Shown piece by piece: positions 35,419-43,199 of a DNA stretch of 64,000 nucleotides. The notes beneath the pieces are model-generated. The model saw only the letters and a program-made list of their open reading frames with translations, was not told the origin of the DNA and ran no database searches. Source of the DNA: Mycobacterium sp. (GTDB lineage Bacteria; Actinomycetota; Actinomycetes; Mycobacteriales; Mycobacteriaceae). Numbering within the stretch: position 1 is the first letter of the stretch; every line of letters starts with the position of its first letter. The translations under genes were made by a program, and so were the position numbers. The stretch is from assembly GCA_020438865.1 (NCBI GenBank), contig JAGQTU010000001.1, forward strand, positions 131,040-195,039. Reading direction: 5' to 3'.

Positions 35419-36935
35419 CACCCTTGACCACCCATCCCCAGATCAGCTTTGCCCAGCTCGGAGTCCGGGACGAGATCGTCCGCGCGCTCGCCGAACAGGG
35501 CATCGAACACGCCTTCGCCATCCAGGAGCTGACCCTGCCGCTCGCCCTGAGCGGTGACGACCTCATCGGTCAGGCCCGCACCGGCATGGGCAAGACCTTC
35601 GCGTTCGGCGTGCCGCTGCTGCACCGCATCACGACCGACACCACCCGCCCGCTCAACGGCACGCCGCGCGCGCTCGTCGTGGTCCCCACCCGCGAGCTGT
35701 GCCTGCAGGTCTTCGGCGACCTCGAAGGCGCGGCAAAGTACCTGCAAGCCGAGGGCGACCGCCCGCTGAGCGTCGTCTCGATCTACGGCGGCCGTCCCTA
35801 CGAGCCGCAGATCGAGTCGCTGCGCAAGGGCGCCGACGTCGTCGTCGGAACGCCGGGCCGCCTGCTCGACCTGGCCCAGCAGGGCCACCTGCAGCTCGGC
35901 GGGCTCTCGGTGCTGGTCCTCGACGAGGCCGACGAGATGCTCGACCTGGGCTTCCTGCCCGACATCGAACGCATCCTGCGGCAGATCCCCGACGAGCGGC
36001 AGGCGATGCTGTTCTCGGCCACCATGCCGGACCCGATCATCACGCTGGCCCGCACCTTCATGAACCAGCCCACCCACATCCGGGCCGAGGGTGTCCAGGG
36101 CGCGGCCACCCACGACACCACCGAGCAGTTCGTCTACCGCGCGCACGCCCTGGACAAGGTCGAGATGGTCAGCCGCATCCTGCAGGCCGAGGGCCGCGGC
36201 GCGACGATGATCTTCACCCGCACCAAGCGCACCGCCCAGAAGGTGGCCGACGAGCTCGCCGAACGCGGCTTCAAGGTCGGCGCCGTGCACGGCGACCTCG
36301 GCCAGATCGCCCGCGAGAAGGCGCTCAAGGCGTTCCGCGCCGGCGACGTCGACGTGCTGGTCGCCACCGATGTCGCCGCCCGGGGCATCGACATCGATGA
36401 CATCACTCACGTCATCAACTACCAGATCCCCGAGGACGAGCAGGCCTACGTGCACCGCATCGGCCGCACCGGCCGTGCGGGCAAGACCGGCATCGCGATC
36501 ACCCTGGTCGACTGGGACGAACTGGATCGCTGGTCGATGATCGACAAGGCGCTCAAGCTGGAGTGCCCGGACCCCGCCGAGACCTACTCGAACTCGCCGC
36601 ACCTCTACTCCGAGCTGGGCATCCCCGCCGAGGCCACCGGCTCGATCGGCACCCCGCGCAAGCAGCGCCAGGCCAAGTCCCAGGACGGCACCCGGATCAG
36701 CTCCGCCGACGCCAACCGTGAGCGCCCCGCCCGCAACCGGTCCCGCCGCCGCACCCGCAGCGGCGAGTCGGCGACCGGGCATGTGGCGAAGCCTGCCAAG
36801 CCCGCCGAGGCGGGCGTCGACGGCGGAGCCGCCGAGCCCGTCGCGGCGTCCGGGGAGGGCGGTGCGGCCCGTAAGCGCCGTCGCCGGCGGCGGCCGCGCA
36901 ACTCGGCCGACGCCGCCACCCCGACCGCGGGCTGA
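35415..36935 (+). CDS. rhlE: DEAD-box RNA helicase RhlE
   Basis: A 506-residue ATP-dependent RNA helicase for ribosome assembly or mRNA turnover. All motifs are in order: Q-motif FAIQELTLPLAL, ARTGMGKT (I), PTRELC (Ia), VLDEADEMLD (II), FSATMP (III), VATDVAARGIDI (V) and HRIGRTGRAG (VI). The last 90 residues are basic (NRSRRRTRSGES, RKRRRRRRPR), an RNA-binding tail common in actinobacterial RhlE. The ATG at 35415 overlaps the stop of a short upstream frame. The long leader suggests post-transcriptional control. Confidence 0.95.
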   Translation: MTPLTTHPQISFAQLGVRDEIVRALAEQGIEHAFAIQELTLPLALSGDDLIGQARTGMGKTFAFGVPLLHRITTDTTRPLNGTPRALVVVPTRELCLQVFGDLEGAAKYLQAEGDRPLSVVSIYGGRPYEPQIESLRKGADVVVGTPGRLLDLAQQGHLQLGGLSVLVLDEADEMLDLGFLPDIERILRQIPDERQAMLFSATMPDPIITLARTFMNQPTHIRAEGVQGAATHDTTEQFVYRAHALDKVEMVSRILQAEGRGATMIFTRTKRTAQKVADELAERGFKVGAVHGDLGQIAREKALKAFRAGDVDVLVATDVAARGIDIDDITHVINYQIPEDEQAYVHRIGRTGRAGKTGIAITLVDWDELDRWSMIDKALKLECPDPAETYSNSPHLYSELGIPAEATGSIGTPRKQRQAKSQDGTRISSADANRERPARNRSRRRTRSGESATGHVAKPAKPAEAGVDGGAAEPVAASGEGGAARKRRRRRRPRNSADAATPTAG

Positions 36936-36942
36936 GCGCGGC

Positions 36943-36948
36943 TATCGT
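36943..36948 (+). promoter_or_regulatory. -10 hexamer TATCGT, leaderless start of Rv3212-type gene
   Basis: TATCGT lies seven bases before the ATG at 36956, immediately after the rhlE stop. Confidence 0.5.
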
Positions 36949-36955
36949 CGCCTAG

Positions 36956-38179
36956 ATGGTCAGACCCGAACGCCGCACCCGGGGCGATCTGCGCGCCGCC
37001 GCGGCGATCGCCGCCGTGGTGGCCGTCGTGGCCGCGCTGTTCTGGTGGAACAGCTCCGCGCGGGCCACGATCAGCCGCCCGGCGACCAACCCGGCGCCCA
37101 ACCCGGCCCCGGCCCGCGTCGTCCCCGAGACCCTCGCCCAGCTGTGGACGGCGGCCAGCCCGCGCACGCCCAGTCCGGTGGTGATCGGCGGCACCGTGGT
37201 GACCGGCGACGGCCGGACGGTGCAGGGGCGCGACGCACAGACCGGCGAGAACCGCTGGACCTTCGCCCGGGACACCAACCTGTGCGCGGTCTCCTACATC
37301 TACGACCTCGCGGTGGCGGTCTACCCCGACGTCCGGGGCTGCGGTCAGGTCAGCGGCATCGACGCCGCCACCGGCAGGCGCGGCCCGACCCGCACCGCCT
37401 ACGCCGACAAGCACGTCGTGGTGACCTCCAACGGCAGCGCGATCCTCTCGGCCGGGCCGACCCGCCTGGAGCTGTGGCGCTCGGATCTGGTGCGGATGAT
37501 GTCCTACGGCGAGATCGACGCCCGGGTGAAGCCGGTCAACCAGGGCGTCGGCACCGGCTGCACGCTGATGTCGGCGGCGGGCAGCGATTCCGCGGTCTCG
37601 GTGCTCGAGGCCTGCCGCGATCAGAAGGATCTGCGGCTGACGCTGCTCAAGCCCGCCAAGGAGGAGGACGAGCCGGAGACCAAGAACGTGCCGCTGCCGG
37701 GCGTGGCCGTCGACTCCGAGGCGCGGGTGGTCGCGGTGTCCGGCACCTCCACCGCGGTGTACCTGCCCACCCCGCGACCGGAGATGGTGGTCTACGACGA
37801 CACCGGCACCAAGGTGTCCACCACCCCCCTGCGGGCCGCCCCGACCGTGACGGGCCCGGCGGCGGTGACCCGCGCCGGCGATCTGTTCACCTGGTGGACC
37901 GGCAGTGGCGTGCAGGTGTTCGACGGAACCCTGGGCCACCGCTACGCCGTGGAGACCACCGGTCCGCTGTCCCCGGTCGGCCCGGCCGCGATCATGGCCG
38001 GCAAGCTGCTCATCCCGGTGGCCGGCGGCCTCGGCGTCTACGACGCGGCGACCGGCACCAACGAGCGTTTGATCCCGCTGGCGCATCCGGCCGGCGACGG
38101 TCCGGTGGTGCCGGAAGTGACCGGCTCGATCGTGGTCGAGGAGCACGGCGGCACGCTGGCCGCCTTCGGGGCGAAGTAG
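36956..38179 (+). CDS. Membrane-anchored PQQ/beta-propeller-like protein (Rv3212 type)
   Basis: A 407-residue protein: basic N-terminus, one membrane helix (about 14-33) and an outer domain built of repeated strands like a beta propeller (for example VVTGDGRTVQGRDAQTGENR, GIDAATGRR, GLGVYDAATG, each resembling a PQQ-type blade). Four cysteines could form disulfides. No function is known for the family. It has its own probable leaderless promoter in the 20 bases after rhlE. Confidence 0.83.
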   Translation: MVRPERRTRGDLRAAAAIAAVVAVVAALFWWNSSARATISRPATNPAPNPAPARVVPETLAQLWTAASPRTPSPVVIGGTVVTGDGRTVQGRDAQTGENRWTFARDTNLCAVSYIYDLAVAVYPDVRGCGQVSGIDAATGRRGPTRTAYADKHVVVTSNGSAILSAGPTRLELWRSDLVRMMSYGEIDARVKPVNQGVGTGCTLMSAAGSDSAVSVLEACRDQKDLRLTLLKPAKEEDEPETKNVPLPGVAVDSEARVVAVSGTSTAVYLPTPRPEMVVYDDTGTKVSTTPLRAAPTVTGPAAVTRAGDLFTWWTGSGVQVFDGTLGHRYAVETTGPLSPVGPAAIMAGKLLIPVAGGLGVYDAATGTNERLIPLAHPAGDGPVVPEVTGSIVVEEHGGTLAAFGAK

Positions 38180-38182
38180 CGC

Positions 38183-38977
38183 TCAGATCTCGGGCGTGAA
38201 AGTCGGCAGCGCCCGGCCGGACTTCCAGTGCTTGATCAGCGCCGCCGCCAGTTCACGATAGGCGTTGCCGCCCTTCGTCTTTCGGCCCGCCAGCACCGAC
38301 GACCCGGATGCGCTGGCCTCGGCGAAGCGCACCGTGCGCGGGATCGGCGGGGCCAGCACCGGCAGGTCGTAGCGGTCGGCGACGTCCAGCAACACGTCGC
38401 GGCTGTGCGTGGTCCGCGAGTCGTAGAGGGTCGGCAGCGCGCCCAGCATCTTCAGGTCCGGGTTGGTGATCTGCTGGACGTCGGTGACCGTGCGCAGGAA
38501 CTGACCGACCCCGCGGTGCGCCAGCGTCTCGCACTGCAGCGGCACGATGACCTCGTCGGCGGCGGTCAGGCCGTTGAGCGTCAGCACGCCCAGCGACGGC
38601 GGGCAGTCGATGATGATCACGTCGAAGTCGGCAGAGAGCTTGGCCAGCGCCCGCTTGAGCGCGTACTCCCGGCCCGCCCGCATCAGCAGCATCGCCTCGG
38701 CACCGGCCAGATCGATGTTCGCCGGCAGCAGGGTCATCCCCTCCGTGGTGGTCACCAGCGCGGCGTCGGGTTCCACCTCACCGAGCAGTACCTCGTGCAC
38801 CGACACCGGCAGCTTGTCCGGGTCGGCGCCCAGTGAGAACGTCAGACATCCCTGTGGGTCGAGGTCGACCAGCAGCACCCGCTTGCCCTCGTCGACCAGC
38901 GCCGCGCCCAGCGACGCGACCGTGGTCGTCTTGGCCACCCCGCCCTTCTGATTGGCCACCGCCAGTACTCGGGTCAC
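38183..38977 (-). CDS. ParA/Soj-family ATPase (Rv3213c type)
   Basis: A 264-residue ATPase of the ParA/MinD superfamily. The deviant Walker A motif NQKGGVAKTT, the strand LLVDLDPQG and the IIIDCPPSLG Walker B are intact, so it should dimerise on ATP. There is no N-terminal helix-turn-helix and no parB neighbour, so it is a chromosome-encoded orphan, possibly positioning a protein or structure rather than segregating DNA. The GTG at 38977 has AAGGATGG upstream and matches the family start (VTRVLAVANQKGG). An upstream extension to 39022 is unlikely. Confidence 0.88.
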   Translation of the reverse strand: MTRVLAVANQKGGVAKTTTVASLGAALVDEGKRVLLVDLDPQGCLTFSLGADPDKLPVSVHEVLLGEVEPDAALVTTTEGMTLLPANIDLAGAEAMLLMRAGREYALKRALAKLSADFDVIIIDCPPSLGVLTLNGLTAADEVIVPLQCETLAHRGVGQFLRTVTDVQQITNPDLKMLGALPTLYDSRTTHSRDVLLDVADRYDLPVLAPPIPRTVRFAEASASGSSVLAGRKTKGGNAYRELAAALIKHWKSGRALPTFTPEI

Positions 38978-39055
38978 CAGACCATCCTTACAGGTTCGGG
39001 CTCCAGGCGTCCCGGCTGGCACGGCAGACCACGCGATCCGGCAGAATCAACCGAC

Positions 39056-39667
39056 GTGAGCCTCGGAAACCATCGGCTGGTCCTGCTGCGGCACGGCGAA
39101 ACCGAATGGTCCCGGGACCGCAAGCACACCAGCCGCACCGACCTGGAGCTCACCGACGTCGGGCGCGGGCAGGCCGAACTCGCCGCGAACACCCTCGAGC
39201 ACCTAGGCCTGGACCACCCGCTGGTGGTCAGCAGCCCGCGCAAGCGCGCCCTGGCCACCGCCGAGCTGGCCGGGCTGACGGTCGACGAGGTGTCCCCGCT
39301 GCTGGCCGAGTGGGACTACGGCGACTACGAGGGCCTGACCACCCACGAGATCCGCACCGAGACCCCGGGCTGGCTGCTGTGGACCTACGGCTGCCCCGGC
39401 GGGGAGAGCGTGGACCAGGTGAGCATGCGCGCCGACCAGGCCGTCGCCTACGCGTTGGACCACATGGTCGACCGCGACGTGGTGTTCGTCGGGCACGGGC
39501 ACTTCTCCCGCGCGGTGGTGACCCGCTGGGTCGAACAACCGCTGCGCGAGGGCTCCCGGTACGGGTTCGGCGCGGCATCGGTGGCGGTGTGCGGCTTCGA
39601 GTACGGGCTGCGTCAGTTGTCCGGGCTGGGGATGACCAGCCACCGCGAGCCGGTCACCGGGACGTGA
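39056..39667 (+). CDS. Histidine phosphatase (phosphoglycerate-mutase-like acid phosphatase, Rv3214 type)
   Basis: A 203-residue member of the histidine phosphatase superfamily. The RHG motif LRHGETEW has the phospho-accepting histidine at about residue 12, and the second histidine lies in VGHGHFSR. Rv3214 was named gpm2 or entD but behaves as an acid phosphatase, so mutase activity is unlikely. The GTG start at 39056 is used. The next gene (entC) starts within its stop (GTGA overlap), which makes a coupled operon with entC and the acetyltransferase. Confidence 0.9.
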   Translation: MSLGNHRLVLLRHGETEWSRDRKHTSRTDLELTDVGRGQAELAANTLEHLGLDHPLVVSSPRKRALATAELAGLTVDEVSPLLAEWDYGDYEGLTTHEIRTETPGWLLWTYGCPGGESVDQVSMRADQAVAYALDHMVDRDVVFVGHGHFSRAVVTRWVEQPLREGSRYGFGAASVAVCGFEYGLRQLSGLGMTSHREPVTGT

Positions 39668-40755
39668 CACCGACGTCCTTCGTGCTGAGCGGGCCCGCCG
39701 GGACGGTGGTCGCCGACGGGATCGCGACGGGCTACGCCGACGCCGCCGACGCCGCCGCGGCTCTGCGCGACGGCACGGCCGACGTGGTGGTCGGCGCGCT
39801 GCCCTTCGACCTGCGGACCCCCGCCGCCCTGCTGGCGCCGGTGTCGGTGACGTTCGGCGGCGCCCCGCCACCGTGGCCGAGCGTGCCGCTGCCGAACGTG
39901 CGGATCGCCGAGACGCTGCCCGCGCCCCAGCAGCACCGGGCCCGGATCCGGGCCGCCCTGGACCGGCTGAACGAGCCCGGAAGTCCTTTGCAGAAGGTGG
40001 TTTTGGCGCGGGCGCTGCGGCTCGTCGCCGACGGTGCGCTGGACCTGCCGACCATCCTGCACCGACTCTCGGGCGACCCGGAGGCCACCGTGTACCTGTC
40101 CGACCTATCGCCGGCCGGGCCCGGCTACGCCGGAACCGCCCTGGTGGGCGCCAGCCCGGAGCTGCTGGTGGCGCGCTCGGGGACCCGGGTGAGCTGCCAG
40201 CCCTTCGCCGGATCGGCGCCGCGATCGCCCGACCCCGAGACCGATGCGGCCAACGGGGCGGCACTGGCGGCATCCGGCAAGAACCGTCATGAGCACCAAC
40301 TCGTCGTCGACACCATGCGCGCCGCGCTGGAGCCGTTGTGCAGCGATCTGGACGTCGCGGCGCAAGCGCAGCTGAGCCGCACCGAGGCGCTGTGGCATCT
40401 GTCCACCCCGATCCGCGGCACGCTGCGCGAAACCTCCACCACCGCATTGGATCTGGCGCTGGCGCTGCATCCGACACCGGCCGTCGGCGGGGTGCCCACC
40501 GCCGCCGCGGTGGACCTGATCGCCGAGATCGAGGGCGACCGCGGCTTCTACGCGGGCGCGGTCGGCTGGTGCGACGCCCGCGGCGACGGGCGGTGGGTGG
40601 TGGCCATCCGCGGGGCCCAGGTGTCGGCGGACCGCCGCGAGGCGCTGGCCCAGGCCGGCGGCGGTATCGTGGCCGAATCCGATCCCGACGACGAAGTCGC
40701 CGAGACCACAACGAAGTTCAGGACCATCCTGTCGGCGCTGGGAGTCGAACAATGA
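39664..40755 (+). CDS. entC: Isochorismate synthase EntC
   Basis: A 363-residue chorismate-using enzyme that makes isochorismate for siderophore (mycobactin) or menaquinone synthesis. It has the family core motifs LQKVVLARAL, TALVGASPELL (start of the conserved domain), CQPFAGSAPR, and SGKNRHEHQLVVD, with the C-terminal HPTPAVGGVP and EGDRGFYAGAVGW containing metal- and substrate-binding residues. GTG start overlapping the previous stop. The acetyltransferase gene starts at its own stop (ATGA). Confidence 0.94.
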   Translation: MTPTSFVLSGPAGTVVADGIATGYADAADAAAALRDGTADVVVGALPFDLRTPAALLAPVSVTFGGAPPPWPSVPLPNVRIAETLPAPQQHRARIRAALDRLNEPGSPLQKVVLARALRLVADGALDLPTILHRLSGDPEATVYLSDLSPAGPGYAGTALVGASPELLVARSGTRVSCQPFAGSAPRSPDPETDAANGAALAASGKNRHEHQLVVDTMRAALEPLCSDLDVAAQAQLSRTEALWHLSTPIRGTLRETSTTALDLALALHPTPAVGGVPTAAAVDLIAEIEGDRGFYAGAVGWCDARGDGRWVVAIRGAQVSADRREALAQAGGGIVAESDPDDEVAETTTKFRTILSALGVEQ

Positions 40756-41231
40756 GCCTCATCCGCCGGGCCCGTCCGGGTGACGAGGCCGCCATCGTCG
40801 CGATGATCGGCGAACTGGCCGAGTTCGAACGGGCCGCCGACGAGTGCACGGTCACCGAAAAGCAGCTCAGTGCAGCGCTTTTCGGCGCCGACCCGGTGGG
40901 CTTCTGTCACATCGCCGAGGTGGACGGCGAGCCGGCCGCCATCGCGGTGTGGTTCCGCAACTTCTCCACCTGGGACGGCGTGGCCGGCATCTACCTCGAG
41001 GACCTGTTCGTGCGCCCGGCATTCCGCCGCCGCGGGCTGGCCCGCGCGCTGCTGGCAACCCTGGCACGGGAGTGCGTGGACAACGGCTACAGCCGGTTGA
41101 GCTGGGCGGTGCTGGACTGGAACGTCAACGCGATCGGGCTGTATGACGCCGTCGGCGGCAGGCAGATGTCGGAGTGGATCACCTATCGGGTGTCGGGCCC
41201 GGAGTTGTCGGCGCTGGCCGCGGAGTCCTGA
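40752..41231 (+). CDS. GNAT-family N-acetyltransferase (Rv3216 type)
   Basis: A 159-residue GNAT enzyme. The acetyl-CoA pyrophosphate loop is RPAFRRRGLARALL, preceded by the strand IYLEDLFV. The C-terminal WAVLDWNVNAIGLYDAVGG is the usual Asn/Tyr segment. It resembles the diamine or small-amine acetyltransferase subgroup, but the substrate is unknown. It is coupled to entC by an ATGA overlap and its 3' end overlaps the convergent membrane protein gene by 49 bases. Confidence 0.9.
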   Translation: MSLIRRARPGDEAAIVAMIGELAEFERAADECTVTEKQLSAALFGADPVGFCHIAEVDGEPAAIAVWFRNFSTWDGVAGIYLEDLFVRPAFRRRGLARALLATLARECVDNGYSRLSWAVLDWNVNAIGLYDAVGGRQMSEWITYRVSGPELSALAAES

Positions 41232-41608
41232 GAGCCCAGCCAGCGCAGGGTGCTCGGGGCGAACAGCAGCGCCAGCGTGGCCACGGCGACCACCGCCACC
41301 GGGATCCCGTAGAACCACTGGTGTGAGCCGACGGCGGCATACCAGGTCACCGGCAGCAGCAGCAGTTGGGCGAACACCGCCAGGCCGCGGCCCCACCGCC
41401 TGCCGGTCCACAACGCCCAGCCCGCCGCCAGCACCGCACCCCCGATCAGGGCGAACCAGGCCGCGTTGCCGAACCCGCTGACCACGTGCTGGTCGGCGCC
41501 GGCCAGGCCGCGGATTACGAACACCGCCGCCGCCACCAGGCCGGCGGCCCCCTCGGCGGCCACCAGCACGGCGGCCCGTCGCACAGCGGGCGGGGCGGGA
41601 ACGGTCAC
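41183..41608 (-). CDS. Small membrane protein (Rv3217c type)
   Basis: A 141-residue protein with four predicted membrane helices (about 10-30, 45-65, 72-90, 97-117) and a short polar tail. No functional family is recognised. The GTG at 41608 (VTVPAPP) lies eight bases after TAGGCT and is favoured over an ATG at 41641, which would overlap the divergent gene promoter. The coding end overlaps the acetyltransferase gene. Confidence 0.82.
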   Translation of the reverse strand: MTVPAPPAVRRAAVLVAAEGAAGLVAAAVFVIRGLAGADQHVVSGFGNAAWFALIGGAVLAAGWALWTGRRWGRGLAVFAQLLLLPVTWYAAVGSHQWFYGIPVAVVAVATLALLFAPSTLRWLGSQDSAASADNSGPDTR

Positions 41609-41616
41609 GGAAGATG

Positions 41617-41638
41617 AGCCTAGAGGTCCCACTAGGCT
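41617..41638. promoter_or_regulatory. Back-to-back -10 hexamers (TAGGCT both ways) for two leaderless genes
   Basis: AGCCTAG and CTAGGCT form an inverted repeat with eight bases between. Read outward, each arm gives TAGGCT followed by exactly eight bases and a GTG start: 41608 on the minus strand and 41647 on the plus strand. The two -10 elements are only ten bases apart. Confidence 0.6.
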
Positions 41639-41646
41639 CATGCCTC

Positions 41647-42597
41647 GTGCGCGCCGTCCTGATCGTCAACCCGAACGCCACCTCGACGACCGCCGCGGCG
41701 CGCGACCTGCTGGCGCACGCCCTGGAAAGCCGGGTCCAACTCGCCGTCGAGCACACCAACCACCGCGGCCACGCCGTCGAGATCGCGCAGGCCGCGCGGC
41801 GGGACGGTATCGACGTGGTCATCATCCACGGCGGCGACGGCACGGTGAACGAGGTGGTCAACGGCCTGCTCGGGGCGCCGGGCCAGCACGCCGACGGCCC
41901 GGTTCCGGCCGTCGCGGTGGTGCCGGGCGGCTCGGCCAACGTGTTCGCCCGCGCGCTGGGCATCAGCCCCGACCCCACGGTGGCCACCAACCAGCTGATC
42001 GACCTGCTCGGCGAGCACGGTCGCAACGGGTCGTGGCGGCGGATCGGCCTGATGGACTGCGGCGAGCGCTGGGCGGTGTTCACCGCCGGGATGGGCGTGG
42101 ACGGCGACGTGGTGGCCGCGGTGGAGGCCCAGCGCGCCAAGGGCCGCAAGGTCACCGCCGGCCGCTACATCCGGGTGGCGGTGAAGGAGATGCTGGCCAA
42201 CGCCCGCCGGGAGCCGACCCTGACGCTGGAACTGGCCGGACGCGAACCGGTCTCCCGGGTGTACTTCGCCTTCATCTCCAATTCCAGCCCGTGGACGTAT
42301 GCGAACACCCGGCCGGTGTTCACCAATCCGGACACCACGTTCGAGAAGGGCCTCGGCGTGTTCGCGATCACCAGCATGAACGTGTGGGCCAACCTGCGGC
42401 TGGTGCGCCGGATGCTGTCCCGCAACCACCGGATCAAGGCCCGGCACCTGATTCGCGACGACGACGTCGCGTGGGTGCACGTCACGGCGACCGAACCGGT
42501 CGCCAGCCAGGTTGACGGGGATTTTCTTGGCCTACGCTCAGAAATGACCTTCCGGGCCGTTCCGGAGGCGCTGAGCGTCGTCGCCCCGCCCGCATGA
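41647..42597 (+). CDS. Diacylglycerol/lipid kinase family protein (YegS/DagK-like, Rv3218 type)
   Basis: A 316-residue enzyme of the diacylglycerol-kinase catalytic superfamily. The N-terminal strand VLIVNPNA, the catalytic loop HGGDGTVNEV (about 60-70) and VVPGGSANVFARAL (about 95-110) are conserved nucleotide- and metal-binding motifs. It would phosphorylate a lipid, or a sphingosine-like or prenol-like alcohol, with ATP. The GTG at 41647 (MRAVLIVNPNA) follows TAGGCT by eight bases, so the mRNA is probably leaderless. Frames opening earlier run through the divergent promoter. Confidence 0.88.
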   Translation: MRAVLIVNPNATSTTAAARDLLAHALESRVQLAVEHTNHRGHAVEIAQAARRDGIDVVIIHGGDGTVNEVVNGLLGAPGQHADGPVPAVAVVPGGSANVFARALGISPDPTVATNQLIDLLGEHGRNGSWRRIGLMDCGERWAVFTAGMGVDGDVVAAVEAQRAKGRKVTAGRYIRVAVKEMLANARREPTLTLELAGREPVSRVYFAFISNSSPWTYANTRPVFTNPDTTFEKGLGVFAITSMNVWANLRLVRRMLSRNHRIKARHLIRDDDVAWVHVTATEPVASQVDGDFLGLRSEMTFRAVPEALSVVAPPA

Positions 42598-42700
42598 ACG
42601 GCCCCCTGAGCTGCAATGACTGTCCGGAGCCGCCCGATTCAGGGCGCAGGTGGGTTGAGTGTAGTACAAACGGGCAGAGGGTCTGTTAACCGACCCCGGT

Positions 42701-42716
42701 AGTGAGATTGCCCACG
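42701..42716 (+). promoter_or_regulatory. CRP (Cmr/Rv3676-type) binding site upstream of whiB1
   Basis: AGTGAGATTGCCCACG resembles the CRP consensus TGTGA-N6-TCACA and closely matches the site I recall for M. tuberculosis whiB1. A TTGACA at 42733-42738 may be a -35 box or second site. Confidence 0.6.
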
Positions 42717-42818
42717 TGTTAACTGAGTTCTATTGACATCCGTCAGCGCTGTGAAACGATCGGATGCAACAACGCAGAAACATTTGTGTGCACGCGTTAA
42801 CACCCGCAGATAAATAAC

Positions 42819-42836
42819 GTGCGCTGTGCTGCGCAC
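42819..42836 (+). other. Hairpin before the whiB1 ribosome site
   Basis: GTGCGC and GCGCAC flank a six-base loop, ending seven bases before the AGGAG ribosome site (42843-42847). It could restrict or expose the ribosome site. The 259 bases before whiB1 contain no coding frame but also hold three copies of GTTAAC (42685, 42718, 42796). Confidence 0.4.
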
Positions 42837-42856
42837 CAGTTAAGGAGTAGCGACTA

Positions 42857-43111
42857 ATGGATTGGCGCCACAAGGCGGTCTGCCGTGACGAGGACCCGGA
42901 ACTGTTCTTCCCCGTGGGGAACAGCGGCCCGGCGCTCGCCCAGATCGCTGACGCGAAGCTCGTCTGCAACCGTTGTCCGGTCACCACCGAGTGCCTGACC
43001 TGGGCATTGGACTCCGGCCAGGATGCCGGCGTGTGGGGCGGCATGAGCGAGGACGAACGCCGCGCGCTCAAGCGGCGCAACGCGCGCACCCGGGCCCGCA
43101 CCGGGGTCTGA
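42857..43111 (+). CDS. whiB1: WhiB1, essential 4Fe-4S nitric-oxide-responsive transcription factor
   Basis: An 84-residue WhiB protein. The cluster cysteines are C9 (VCRDED), C37, C40 and C46 (CNRCPVTTEC). The GVWGG turn and a basic C-terminus (RRALKRRNARTRART) bind sigma factor and DNA. In M. tuberculosis WhiB1 is essential and its cluster reacts with nitric oxide. AAGGAG lies eight to ten bases before the ATG. Upstream DNA carries a CRP-like site, so cAMP control is likely, and a strong terminator follows. Confidence 0.97.
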   Translation: MDWRHKAVCRDEDPELFFPVGNSGPALAQIADAKLVCNRCPVTTECLTWALDSGQDAGVWGGMSEDERRALKRRNARTRARTGV

Positions 43112-43134
43112 GCGCCACTCCGCACCGACTCGCA

Positions 43135-43172
43135 GTCACGGCCCCGCAAATTCCGGGGCCGTGACTTTTTTT
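43135..43172 (+). terminator. Intrinsic terminator of whiB1
   Basis: GTCACGGCCCCG (43135-43146) pairs perfectly with CGGGGCCGTGAC (43154-43165) across a seven-base loop and is followed by seven T residues. The convergent pdtaS ends 28 bases beyond, and no T tract faces it, so the terminator serves whiB1. Confidence 0.95.
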
Positions 43173-43199
43173 ATCGAAGTGCTTTAGGTCACATGTTTG

